Translations under genes and position numbers: made by a program
In this document: piece after piece, positions 1 through 8,470 of the stretch
Layout of the letters: each line of letters opens with the position of its first letter
Position numbering within the stretch: position 1 is the stretch's first letter
The notes under the pieces: model-generated
Seen by the model: the letters and a program-made list of their open reading frames with translations, nothing else
What the model was told of the DNA's origin: nothing
Database searches by the model: none
From: Candidatus Bathyarchaeota archaeon
GTDB taxonomy: Archaea; Thermoproteota; Bathyarchaeia; TCS64
Assembly: GCA_026014875.1 (NCBI GenBank)
Contig: JAOZHO010000015.1
Span: forward strand, 62,001 to 126,000
Length of the DNA: 64,000 nt
Direction: 5' to 3'

Positions 1-667
1 AACCGATCTTCACGTACTCGGGCACATCGGGGGCGTCCTCGATGTCGACGGTCCACTCCCAGACTCCCTCGTCTGGAACCATCTGGTCGGGATGCTCCAG
101 GATTCCCCCCTCGATGCTCCTGCCCCAAAGGTTCTGGTCGACGCTGTAGGGGCTGTCCACAGTCACGGGAATGGGGATCCCGTGCTCCTTGGCCCACTCG
201 ATCTGGCCGTTCCTGTCGAATTTCCACTCCCTGACGGGGGCGATGATCTGGAGGCCGGGGTTCAGCGCCTTGAAGGTGAGGTCGAACCTGACCTGGTCGT
301 TCCCTTTCCCCGTGCATCCGTGGGCCACCGCATCCGCGTCCTCCATCTCAGCCACCTCCACCACCTTCTTGGCGATGAGGGGCCTGCTGAGGCTGCTGCT
401 AACGGGATAGGTGCCCATGTAGAGGGCGTTGGCCTTCACGGCCGGGAAGACGTATTCCCTCGCGAACTCCTCCTTCCCGTCGAATGTGTAGTGGTTGAGG
501 ACTCCGAGGCTCCAGGCCTTCTCCTCCACCTCCTTGAGATCCGTCTGCTGCCCCACGTCCATGATGCAGCTGATTACGTCCATCCCGTACTCCGCCTGGA
601 TCCACTTCAACATCATGGATGTGTCCAGGCCGCCGGAGTAGGCGAGGACGACTTTCTTCTTGACCAT
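1..667 (-). CDS. argG: Argininosuccinate synthase (N-terminal part, cut by window edge)
   Basis: The enzyme joins citrulline and aspartate using ATP in arginine biosynthesis. The frame opens at ATG (667) and stays open for 222 codons to the window edge. The start reads MVKKKVVLAYSGGLDTS, with the N-type ATP-pyrophosphatase loop SGGLDTS at residues 11-17. Further on come the citrulline/aspartate-site segments GTYPVSSSLSRPLIAK and AHGCTGKGNDQVRF, both diagnostic of ArgG. The family is about 400 residues, so roughly the C-terminal half lies outside. It is divergent from the ACT-domain gene starting at 732; the two promoters share about 65 bp. Confidence 0.97.
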   Translation of the reverse strand, partial: MVKKKVVLAYSGGLDTSMMLKWIQAEYGMDVISCIMDVGQQTDLKEVEEKAWSLGVLNHYTFDGKEEFAREYVFPAVKANALYMGTYPVSSSLSRPLIAKKVVEVAEMEDADAVAHGCTGKGNDQVRFDLTFKALNPGLQIIAPVREWKFDRNGQIEWAKEHGIPIPVTVDSPYSVDQNLWGRSIEGGILEHPDQMVPDEGVWEWTVDIEDAPDVPEYVKIG

Positions 668-731
668 TGCGCATGCAACTCCAAACTTGGAATGGGAGTT
701 AGCACCGGGGCAAAGCTATATATTTTACGAC

Positions 732-1352
732 ATGAATGTTGCAGATATGCTCAAAGATAGCACAGATGGGACAAAATCGGTGGCCCAGGTCGTCAGGGAG
801 ACCATCAGCATGAGGCCCTCCCTCTTAGACGCACTGAAAATGCGGATAGTCAATTATTCAGCTCTAGCCCGGATGCTCCAATCCGAGATCGGGGAGGGGA
901 GCCTCGAGGCCGTCAAAGCGGCCATCATCAGGGTGAGCGAGGAACTGGAATCCGAGACAGGACTCCAGGAGGAGAAGATCCGGAGCATCCTGAGAGAGTC
1001 CGTCGTGAGGCTCCAGGACAAGATCTCAGTCATCATCTCCCCCGAGATGCTGGACATCCCCTATATCGTCACGGCCTACCTCACGGACAGCTACGTCTAC
1101 ATGCTTGACCAGACGATGCTCAAGACAGAGATTCCCGACTATGCTCATGAGACCAGGAACTTGGTCGCCCTCATCCTCATCAGCCCTGACAGGGTCGAGA
1201 CCACACCGGGATTCGTCGCATTCATCACTAACCTCCTCGCGAGCAGGGAGATCAACATCGTCGAGTTCATCAGCTGCTCCACCAACACAGTCATCGTCCT
1301 CGACGCTGCGGACGCCATTAACGCCTTCTCTCTCCTCCAGAACTTCACTTAA
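732..1352 (+). CDS. ACT-domain-containing regulatory protein
   Basis: The C-terminal third (from ETRNLVALILISP to the end) has the pattern of an ACT amino-acid-binding domain (beta strand, helix, then two strands with NIVEFISCSTNTVIVL), as in aspartokinase regulatory regions. The N-terminal 100 residues are helical. The frame is open further upstream, but a TATA-like box (CTATATATTTTA, about 715-726) lies inside that extension. ATG 732 or ATG 747 is therefore the likely start, perhaps leaderless. The effector is unknown. Position next to argG suggests, but does not show, a link with amino-acid metabolism. Confidence 0.75.
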   Translation: MNVADMLKDSTDGTKSVAQVVRETISMRPSLLDALKMRIVNYSALARMLQSEIGEGSLEAVKAAIIRVSEELESETGLQEEKIRSILRESVVRLQDKISVIISPEMLDIPYIVTAYLTDSYVYMLDQTMLKTEIPDYAHETRNLVALILISPDRVETTPGFVAFITNLLASREINIVEFISCSTNTVIVLDAADAINAFSLLQNFT

Positions 1353-1411
1353 CACTTCAAATCCTCTTTCATGGGAAAGCTTTAGTACCCAGGACGTTTC
1401 ATGGAATAGTA

Positions 1412-1720
1412 ATGGCGGAAATTTGCCCCGTCTGTGGCCTGCCGACAGATCTCTGCGTTTGTGAGGAGATGAGCAGGGAGGCCCAGAGGATACGGATTCG
1501 GATCGAGCTTCGGAAATGGGGAAAGAAATACACCATCGTCGACGGTATAGATTCTAAGGAGGTACGCCTAGACAAACTCGCGGCCACCCTGAAGTCGAAA
1601 TGCGCCTGCGGGGGCTCGGCGAAGAACGAGCAGATCCTCCTCCAGGGCGACCACAGGGCGATCGTAAAGGAAGTGCTGGTTGGGATGGGCTTCCCCTTGG
1701 AGAATATCGAGGTCCAATAG
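1412..1720 (+). CDS. Translation initiation factor aIF1 (SUI1 family)
   Basis: This is the archaeal eIF1 homologue, which acts in start-codon selection on the small ribosomal subunit. The 102-residue length fits. An N-terminal zinc-knuckle-like motif CPVCGLPTDLCVC (residues 5-17), typical of archaeal members, precedes the SUI1 fold (RIRIRIELRKWGKKYTIVDG, then CACGG, then LLQGDHR). A TATA-like element (AGCTTTAGTA) lies about 30 bp upstream. The next gene starts 2 bp after the stop, so the two are probably co-transcribed. Confidence 0.95.
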   Translation: MAEICPVCGLPTDLCVCEEMSREAQRIRIRIELRKWGKKYTIVDGIDSKEVRLDKLAATLKSKCACGGSAKNEQILLQGDHRAIVKEVLVGMGFPLENIEVQ

Positions 1721-1721
1721 A

Positions 1722-1940
1722 GTGAAAAGGGTGAGAGAGTTCTTGGATATACTTAAACAGGTCAAGCATGAGAGCCCTCAACCTATTTTCTGTCCGAAAT
1801 GCAGGAGCCACAACATCTATCCCAAGGACACATATGGCCTGTTCCCTTCTACATACAGCTGCAGGGATTGTGGCTACGAGGGAAACGTCGTACTCGAATT
1901 AGACCTCAAGGATAAGGATGAGCCCCCCATCACTCCCTAG
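1722..1940 (+). CDS. Small zinc-ribbon protein
   Basis: A 72-residue protein starting at GTG 1722, immediately after the aIF1 stop. It contains CPKCRSHNI and, about 20 residues later, CRDCGYEG, a four-cysteine zinc ribbon; the tail is acidic. An upstream-extended reading (from 1680) would overlap aIF1 and encode an unlikely N-terminus, so the GTG is preferred. The family resembles small archaeal zinc-ribbon proteins of unknown role; coupling with aIF1 hints at a translation or RNA context. Confidence 0.75.
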   Translation: MKRVREFLDILKQVKHESPQPIFCPKCRSHNIYPKDTYGLFPSTYSCRDCGYEGNVVLELDLKDKDEPPITP

Positions 1941-2044
1941 CCGGGTACAGAAAATCCATAGCCGTGCAACCGATGGAATCTCAGGAAACCGGCTCGTAAT
2001 CAGGGAGTTTAAATAACATCTGGAAACTAACCAACTTGGATCAC

Positions 2045-3022
2045 ATGGCCTCGGAGCAGATGGAGTACTACAAGGCGAAGTACCAGACCCTGGAGGACCT
2101 CCCGGGTGTGGGCCCCGCCACTGCATCCAAGCTCAGGGAGATCGGATTCAGAACAGTCGAGGCCGTGGCCACCGCTACAATCCACGAGATGGTCTCAGCC
2201 GGGATCGGGGAGACCACCGCCGAGAAAGTCATCAACGCCGCCAGAAAATCCATGGCCATCACCTTCGTCCGGGGAGACGAGCTGGTCAAGATCAGGAGCA
2301 ACATCAGACACCTCACCACGGGGTGCACCAGCCTCGACTACCTCCTCGGCGGAGGCATCGAGTCCCAGTCCATCACGGAGTTCTACGGCGAGTTCGGGAC
2401 GGGAAAGTCCCAGATCTGCCAGCAGCTCTGTCTCACGGTCCAGCTCCCCTACGAGCAGGGGGGTCTCGAGGGGGGCGCCCTCTACATCGACACAGAGAAC
2501 ACGTTCCGCCCCGAGAGGATCATCCAGATGGCCCCCAAGTTCAACCTCGACCCCGACGAGGCGCTGCGGAAGATCATCTTCGCCGAGGCGTACACATCGA
2601 ACCACCAGACGGTGCTCCTGGAGAACGCCGACGAGGTCATCAAGGAGAACAATATACGCCTCATCGTGGTGGACAGCGTCACGAGCCACTTCAGGAGCGA
2701 GTACCTGGGCCGGGAGATGCTGGCCCCGAGGCAGCAGGAGCTCAACAAGCATCTGCACAAGCTCATCAGGCTCTCCAGGGCGTTCAACACCGCCGTCGCG
2801 GTCACCAACCAGGTGATGGCCCAGCCCGACGCGTTCTTCGCGAAGGTGGTCAAGCCCGTCGGGGGGCACATCATGGGCCACACGTGCCACACCAGGATAT
2901 TCCTGCGGAAAGGACGAAGCAATTTGAGGATCGCCAAGCTTGTGGTGAGCCCCTTCCTCCCGGAGGGGGAGACCCCGTTCAGGATCACGGAGAGAGGCGT
3001 GGAGGGAGACGAAGATTACTAG
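2045..3022 (+). CDS. radA: DNA repair and recombination protein RadA
   Basis: This is the archaeal RecA/Rad51-family strand-exchange recombinase. An N-terminal helix-hairpin-helix domain (EDLPGVGPATASKLREIGF, about residues 17-35) precedes the ATPase core. The core shows Walker A GEFGTGKS (about 115-122), Walker B LIVVDSV and the ATP-cap/L2 region KPVGGHIMGHTCHTRIFLRK. Length (325) matches the family. A TATA-like TTTAAATA at 2008-2015 puts the transcript start near 2037, so ATG 2045, or TTG 2036 in the same frame, is the start. A conserved small gene follows 19 bp downstream. Confidence 0.97.
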   Translation: MASEQMEYYKAKYQTLEDLPGVGPATASKLREIGFRTVEAVATATIHEMVSAGIGETTAEKVINAARKSMAITFVRGDELVKIRSNIRHLTTGCTSLDYLLGGGIESQSITEFYGEFGTGKSQICQQLCLTVQLPYEQGGLEGGALYIDTENTFRPERIIQMAPKFNLDPDEALRKIIFAEAYTSNHQTVLLENADEVIKENNIRLIVVDSVTSHFRSEYLGREMLAPRQQELNKHLHKLIRLSRAFNTAVAVTNQVMAQPDAFFAKVVKPVGGHIMGHTCHTRIFLRKGRSNLRIAKLVVSPFLPEGETPFRITERGVEGDEDY

Positions 3023-3041
3023 GAAAAGGAAGAAAGGACTG

Positions 3042-3395
3042 ATGTCCACAAATAAAGCGAGAGACGACATAGTCTCATTCTTTGAGAACCTCAAGGACAG
3101 GAGGTTCGCGGACGCCGACAAGGCGATAAAATCCATAAGGGACAAGCGGTTCGGGGACACCGAGTTCCAGGACGGCTACACCAAGGCGCTTGAGGGCATC
3201 CTGGTGAGCATCCGCACCGGGGACGACCGGGACTTCCTCAACAGGGCCCCCTTCGACGCCAAGAACATGAAGAGGTACAAGAAGGGATTCAGGGACTATG
3301 TCAAAGGGGATGTCCACTCCCAGTTCGACGTGGGCTACTTCATGGCCTGGTCAGACTTTGTCCAGTACCGCCTGGACACCGAGAAGGCTTCCTAG
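3042..3395 (+). CDS. Conserved hypothetical protein downstream of radA
   Basis: A 117-residue soluble, highly charged protein beginning ATG-TCC-ACA at 3042, with no signal peptide or membrane segment. The sequence is rich in K, D, F and R with predicted helices. I do not recognise a domain. Same-strand placement 19 bp after radA suggests co-transcription; whether it serves recombination is not shown. Its stop overlaps the stop of the convergent membrane-protein gene (3392) by 4 bp. Confidence 0.7.
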   Translation: MSTNKARDDIVSFFENLKDRRFADADKAIKSIRDKRFGDTEFQDGYTKALEGILVSIRTGDDRDFLNRAPFDAKNMKRYKKGFRDYVKGDVHSQFDVGYFMAWSDFVQYRLDTEKAS

Positions 3396-3661
3396 CCCAT
3401 CGTCTGGATGATGGTGAAGAAGAAGACCCACGACGTTATCCAGGTGAAGAAGAAGGCACCCACGCCTATCTTCAGTCCACGCGTCCTCTCGACACCGTTC
3501 ATGTTGGAGAGGATGTCTGACAGCCCCAGATAGATTATCACCCCGAGCATAAACGTGGTCTGGCCCGCGAGATTGAAATAAACCTGCAATACCAAGGTGA
3601 TTATTGCCACGCCAACGGCCGCAGCAAGCTTCGTCCACCAGATCTTTTCAGAGGCCTTCAT
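3392..3661 (-). CDS. Small three-helix membrane protein, EMC6-like
   Basis: An 89-residue protein with three hydrophobic segments (about residues 11-28, 34-48 and 66-87), a short charged N-terminus and the loop NMNGVERTRGLKIG. Size and topology match the archaeal small membrane proteins annotated as EMC6-like (relatives of a subunit of the eukaryotic ER membrane insertase). The assignment is from layout and general resemblance, so it is tentative. It is transcribed convergently with the gene at 3042. Confidence 0.55.
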   Translation of the reverse strand: MKASEKIWWTKLAAAVGVAIITLVLQVYFNLAGQTTFMLGVIIYLGLSDILSNMNGVERTRGLKIGVGAFFFTWITSWVFFFTIIQTMG

Positions 3662-3891
3662 ATAACCCCATCCCGGGATACCATCTCATAGACCGATAAT
3701 CGCTATATAAGTGATTACCCGAGACGTCCACGCATCGCCAAGGAGCCCCACACAGCCATCCATCAGATTCAACTCGTTTTACTACGGACAAGACGTACAG
3801 TTTACAAGTTAGTTATTCAGGTACAAACGCGAGCTACATAACCCCTTTATTAGTTCTCATCGACCCGTAATCCGACTTCGGAGGCTAATCT

Positions 3892-5970
3892 TTGAATATT
3901 TCTAAAAAGGGAGGCAAATCGAGCCCCCCTAAAACACTATTGACGGCCTTGTTGACTCTGATGCTGACCCTGAGTTTACTGTCAATCAACGTCTTGGCTA
4001 GGAACGATTGGATTCCAACCAGCACCGCCCCGTTTTTCAAAGCGCCAAAACCAGTCGATCCCGTCTTCATCAACGGCGGAGATGACACCATCGAGATTGG
4101 TCCCAATCAAGAGTGGAACTCATGTTTCCTCGAGTACGACCTGATACGCGACCATAAATACCACGTCTTTCTCGTTGGAGATTTCGTGATCAAAGACACA
4201 GCCCCCGTGACCGACTACGACATTTACACGTATCTCCCCAACGTGCCCGTTCCAAGTGATGACCCAGATACGACCCACACTGAGTCCGCGGGGCTGCCTG
4301 AGCAAGTCGCCAACGACGCCGCGCACCAGTATTTCGTGCCGCCACAGTCGGGGGAGTACACTTTCGAGATCAGGTACGACGACAGAGACAGCAAGAACGT
4401 TAGTGAAATACTGCCCGCTATATTCATGCTCATCGAGCACATTGATGTCAACGAGTGGTACGACCAAAAACTCGAAGGTAGGAAAGGGGAGGATGAAGTG
4501 TGGAACACTGCTTGGGCGTACGAGGTCAACACTTCCTCCCCCCAGATCCGGGTGATGGTGGATGTCCCAAGTACCCTCGATATGTACGAGGTCCGTCTCT
4601 ACGCCATGGCAAACCCGGAGTCAGGATTCGGATATGACCTTTACGACGTTGGGGTGCCCTTCGGAGACTATTTCACAGCGTTTTTAGGGGAATATGGGGG
4701 ATACAATGCCTCGAGCAGGGGGGACAGGAACATCCTAGCTATGGACAGCGGGGAGTTCAAGGGCGACCCCCTCGAGTTCACGTACTATTCCCCGGGTAGA
4801 GAATCTGGAAATAACATATTCTATTACATCGTGCTAATAGCAGAACACGGAAAGGGGACCGTGGACTTCATCGTTCAGACCGACTTCTCCCCTCCCGAAC
4901 TTACCCTCGTGAATCCTCCCGAGCTAGTGATCGAGGACGATGACGCCGAGATCAAAGTAACTATCGATGACGAGGCGGATATTGAACGAGTCTGGATCAA
5001 TTACACAAATGATGGAGAGAACTGGTTCAAGGAAGATCTTAGACCGGGAGTAGTTGGATATGAGGTCACTCTAGAGAACTACTGGGCGGGGGACTTTGTG
5101 GAGTACATCGTCTACGCTGAGGACGAATTCGATAATGAGGGCTCCACGGGGTCCGGCTTCTATGTGAAGAAGACCGCGACAATATCCTGCAGCATCGCCG
5201 ACATGACCCTCATAGGCAATCAGGACGCCATGATAAGTGGCGTCACTACCCTCGAGTCGTCTCCTCTTCACGTAAATATCACGAACGGAGACTATGTCGA
5301 GAGCTTCGATATTGTAACCGGAGAAGACGGAGCATTCAGCCTGACCTTTAGGCCCCCCGTGCTGGGGGATTGGAGCGTCCAAGCCTATTTTGACGGGGAT
5401 AACATTTCCCTTCCGGCGGAGAGCAATGTCTTAACCTTCCTGGCGAGCAGCCAGAGGACTCAGGTTTCCGGGTCCCTCAGCGACACCATCGTCAAAAAAG
5501 CTGAGCCCCTCACGGTCTCCGGCTCCGTCGACCCCATTGTACAAGGAATGCAGGTTGAGGTCACACTGGTATCGGCCACTGCGAGCTTCTCCGAGAAGGT
5601 GTCCGTGGCCGGTGACGGCACGTACTCCTTCACGTTCTCTCCCCCGGAGACGGGGATCTGGAATGCCCTCTCCAGATACGGCGATGGGTTCACCTACGAG
5701 AGCTCTCAGAGCGGAATCCTCGAGTTCGAGGTCATCCCCCTCACGGTCTTTGACCAGATCACGGCCATTTATCTGATGATGATCAGGCCCCCGTTCATCT
5801 ATGGGGTGGTCGGGTTTGTGGGGCTCTGCATCTCTTCGGTCGCTTATGTGAAGCGGGAAGCTATAATCAAGGGTCTGCCGGGTAAACTGGGTAAATCTGG
5901 CAAGAAAAGGGGTAAAAAGAAGAAAAAGAACGGGAAAAACGGTGATAGATTCCGCCGTTCCAAGAAATAA
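3892..5970 (+). CDS. Secreted surface protein with Ig-like domains and C-terminal anchor
   Basis: A 692-residue exported protein with a TTG start, lysine-containing n-region and hydrophobic signal core (TLLTALLTLMLTLSLLSI). Next comes an extracellular region with a pre-peptidase-like N-terminal part and several beta-sandwich (Ig/Big-like) repeats; the segments at about residues 440-530 and 530-620 read as two similar domains. One membrane helix (about residues 632-653) precedes a 39-residue tail very rich in lysine and arginine, presumably cytoplasmic. It lies just upstream of a pilus gene set, suggesting a pilus-associated or S-layer-attached role. Confidence 0.7.
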   Translation: MNISKKGGKSSPPKTLLTALLTLMLTLSLLSINVLARNDWIPTSTAPFFKAPKPVDPVFINGGDDTIEIGPNQEWNSCFLEYDLIRDHKYHVFLVGDFVIKDTAPVTDYDIYTYLPNVPVPSDDPDTTHTESAGLPEQVANDAAHQYFVPPQSGEYTFEIRYDDRDSKNVSEILPAIFMLIEHIDVNEWYDQKLEGRKGEDEVWNTAWAYEVNTSSPQIRVMVDVPSTLDMYEVRLYAMANPESGFGYDLYDVGVPFGDYFTAFLGEYGGYNASSRGDRNILAMDSGEFKGDPLEFTYYSPGRESGNNIFYYIVLIAEHGKGTVDFIVQTDFSPPELTLVNPPELVIEDDDAEIKVTIDDEADIERVWINYTNDGENWFKEDLRPGVVGYEVTLENYWAGDFVEYIVYAEDEFDNEGSTGSGFYVKKTATISCSIADMTLIGNQDAMISGVTTLESSPLHVNITNGDYVESFDIVTGEDGAFSLTFRPPVLGDWSVQAYFDGDNISLPAESNVLTFLASSQRTQVSGSLSDTIVKKAEPLTVSGSVDPIVQGMQVEVTLVSATASFSEKVSVAGDGTYSFTFSPPETGIWNALSRYGDGFTYESSQSGILEFEVIPLTVFDQITAIYLMMIRPPFIYGVVGFVGLCISSVAYVKREAIIKGLPGKLGKSGKKRGKKKKKNGKNGDRFRRSKK

Positions 5971-6205
5971 GTGGATAAAATCCAGGGTCCCTTTCTATTC
6001 CCTTTCCTGTATATGGCTTTTTGAGGTTAATATGGATCAAAGATACTTTACAGGGTTCTATATGATAATAACCTGTTTTATAGACTTATTATTGGAATAT
6101 ATCGTTATTATCATTCCTTTTGTATAGATAATCGATAAAATCGTATAGATTCATAATTCCTTTATTAGAGATTAAGCGAGGTTTAGCTAATCCGGATAGG
6201 AGAGG

Positions 6206-6682
6206 ATTAGAACGAGAAAGATAGGTAATAGGAAAGCCGTGAGCCCTGTAATCGCCACCGTGATATTAGTCGCAGTCGCCATCACAGTCTCAGTCGCAGT
6301 AGCCTACTGGATGGGCGGGATCGCCGGCCAGTACACCAAGTTCGAGAAGGTCGAGATCCAATCGGCCATCGTCACCAAACCCCCCACCGGCAGTGGTAAC
6401 TGGACCATTCAGCTTAAAGTCAAAAATACCGGAACCGCAACCGCGACTCTGATAAGCGCCTTCGTGAACAACATCGAGGTAAGCCCCTACGACATTACTT
6501 TTGCCTTAGCGGGCCAGATCGCCACCAACCAGACCACAAGCACCTCAATAACTAGCGGTGGATCATTCGTTATCAACGTCTACATCAACAACTATTCGAC
6601 CCTCAGCTCGGGTACCACAGTGAACATCAAACTCCACAGCGCAGGCGGAATGGACTACATCAAACTGGTGGAGCTCATTTAG
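6206..6682 (+). CDS. Type IV pilin-like protein (class III signal peptide, non-standard start)
   Basis: The mature start VSPVIATVILVAVAIT followed by SVAVAYWMG is a classic archaeal pilin H-domain. The residues NRKA directly before it form the class III peptidase site, cleaved between A and V. The first canonical start, GTG 6239, encodes that V and would remove the whole charged n-region. Between the upstream in-frame stop (6197-6199) and 6239 there is no ATG, GTG or TTG, only ATT (6206) and ATA (6221). The region holds a purine-rich AGGAGAGG at 6198-6205. I therefore mark the full open frame; true start unresolved. The remainder is a beta-rich pilin body. Confidence 0.8.
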   Translation: MRTRKIGNRKAVSPVIATVILVAVAITVSVAVAYWMGGIAGQYTKFEKVEIQSAIVTKPPTGSGNWTIQLKVKNTGTATATLISAFVNNIEVSPYDITFALAGQIATNQTTSTSITSGGSFVINVYINNYSTLSSGTTVNIKLHSAGGMDYIKLVELI

Positions 6683-6706
6683 GCTTCCAACCTTTTTTTA
6701 TTTTCA
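6683..6706 (+). terminator. T-rich terminator after pilin gene
   Basis: Immediately after the pilin stop lies GGCTTCCAACC followed by a run of seven T and then ATTTTC. Archaeal RNA polymerase stops at such T-tracts without needing a hairpin. It could separate abundant pilin mRNA from the assembly-machinery genes that begin at 6725. Confidence 0.45.
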
Positions 6707-6724
6707 ATCATCGGCGGGTTCCCA

Positions 6725-8470
6725 TTGGGTTTACTGGACAAAGTCTTCAAGAGGAAGGAGAAGCCTCAGCCTGGCCTTAACGAGGGCGTGCACATAGAGA
6801 GGTTGAAGAGAGGCTTCACTGTCGTCGAGGATTACTATGTCCATAAGCCCTTCGCCCGCATCAAGATAGTGAAATCACGCTCCCTGGGGGCGGGATTGTA
6901 TTATTTCGTCGAAGAGAGCCCCCTGAGCGAGGGGGAGGAGGAGTCATACAACAAGATCATGGGGATACTCTCCAAGGAGATGGAGCCCCCCAAGGACGAC
7001 AGCCTGACCCCCTCCGAATACGTCCAGGAGCAGGCTGAGATCATCGCCGAGAAGTATTACCGTGCACTGGGGGGCCACACGAGGAAAGGTTGGAACAAGA
7101 TATTCTACTACGCAGTGAGGAACATAGCGGGTTACGGCCCCCTCCACGCAATAATGCTCGACCCCAACATCGAGGACATCAGCAACAACGGGCTGAACAC
7201 CCCCGTCTACATCTGGCACAGGAAGTACGAGAGCATCCCCTCCAACGTGACGTTCCTGGACGAACAGACGGCAAACGATTACATCGTGAAGCTCGCTCAC
7301 AGGAGCTTGAAGCACATATCGAGCGCGACGCCTATGTTCGACGGGATGCTCCCGGAGAAACACAGGATTGCCGCGACATTCATGAACGAGGTCTCCATGA
7401 AGGGGAGCACTTTTTGCATACGAAAGTTCAAGGCGGACCCCTTCAGCATCGCCGACCTCATAGACCTCGGCACCATCGACGCGAAGATCGCGGCCTACTT
7501 CTGGCTCATCCTGGAGCATAAGATGAGCTTCATGATCGTCGGAGGGACCGGGGCCGGGAAGACGAGCATGCTCAACGGCCTGCTGAGCCTGATGTCTAGG
7601 AACGACAAGATCGTGACCGTGGAGGAGGTCCCCGAGTTGAGCCCGCCCCTCCCCAACTGGACCCAGCTCCACAGCAGGCAGAGCTTCCAGTTCGGGGACG
7701 CCGCGGCTTCATCGATCTCCATCTTCGACCTCGTCAAGGTGAGCCTCAGGTACAGGCCGGATTACATCATAGTCGGTGAGATCAGGGGCGAGGAGGCATT
7801 CACCCTGTTCCAGGCTCTCGCTACAGGCCACGGCGGCCTCTGCACGATGCACGCCGACAGCCTCGACAACGTCATCAAGAGATTGACATCGCCCCCCATG
7901 AACGTATCCAAGGTCTATATTCCATTGATGAATAACGCCCTCCACATCCAGAGGGTGGAGCTCCCGAAGCCCCGGAACGGCCTGAACTTCGGGAGAAGGA
8001 TCAGGACCATCTGGGAGATCGAGGAGTTCGAGCAATACCGCGAGGTGGCAGTCTGGAACCCCCGGAACGACACTTTCGATACCTGGTTCGAGAACAGCAT
8101 CCTCCTGGAAAGAGTCGCCCTCATCACCGGCAAGACGAAGATGGCCCTCCTCGAGGAGCTGGAGGTCAGACAAAAGTTCCTCCACGAAATAGTGGAGAAA
8201 GGAATAAGGGATCAGAAAGAAGTGGCGGAGAAGATCCTCGAGTACTACTCCGACCATAAAGAGGAACCGAAGCCCCGTCGCTCGAAGAAAAAGAGGCAGA
8301 GGAAGAAAAAGGGGAGAACATCCATCGTCGAAGAGGGGAAAGAAGAAGGCGACATTCCCCATCCTATAACGAGAGAAGAGATCGATATTATCCTTCCCCA
8401 GGATATTATGCAGCACGAGACCATTGAACTTGAGTCTTCTCTCAACCCGTTGTCGGAGGGGGAGAAGTGA
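6725..8470 (+). CDS. Type II/IV secretion system ATPase (archaeal pilus assembly, GspE/TadA family)
   Basis: Cytoplasmic hexameric ATPase powering assembly of type IV pilus-like filaments. Length is 581. Walker A GGTGAGKTS is near residues 273-281, the Asp box/Walker B region IIVGEIRGEEAF near 349-360, and the His box GHGGLCTMHAD follows. The C-terminus has a Lys/Arg-rich stretch (about residues 514-532) and an acidic tail beyond the usual family core. Start is TTG 6725. The stop overlaps the next gene by 4 bp (GTGA), so ATPase and platform protein are translationally coupled. Confidence 0.93.
   Translation: MGLLDKVFKRKEKPQPGLNEGVHIERLKRGFTVVEDYYVHKPFARIKIVKSRSLGAGLYYFVEESPLSEGEEESYNKIMGILSKEMEPPKDDSLTPSEYVQEQAEIIAEKYYRALGGHTRKGWNKIFYYAVRNIAGYGPLHAIMLDPNIEDISNNGLNTPVYIWHRKYESIPSNVTFLDEQTANDYIVKLAHRSLKHISSATPMFDGMLPEKHRIAATFMNEVSMKGSTFCIRKFKADPFSIADLIDLGTIDAKIAAYFWLILEHKMSFMIVGGTGAGKTSMLNGLLSLMSRNDKIVTVEEVPELSPPLPNWTQLHSRQSFQFGDAAASSISIFDLVKVSLRYRPDYIIVGEIRGEEAFTLFQALATGHGGLCTMHADSLDNVIKRLTSPPMNVSKVYIPLMNNALHIQRVELPKPRNGLNFGRRIRTIWEIEEFEQYREVAVWNPRNDTFDTWFENSILLERVALITGKTKMALLEELEVRQKFLHEIVEKGIRDQKEVAEKILEYYSDHKEEPKPRRSKKKRQRKKKGRTSIVEEGKEEGDIPHPITREEIDIILPQDIMQHETIELESSLNPLSEGEK

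Noticed and set aside
399-674. Minus-strand reading frame of 91 residues
   Set aside because: Its codons lie inside argG in another frame; composition (R/G-rich) is that of a shadow.
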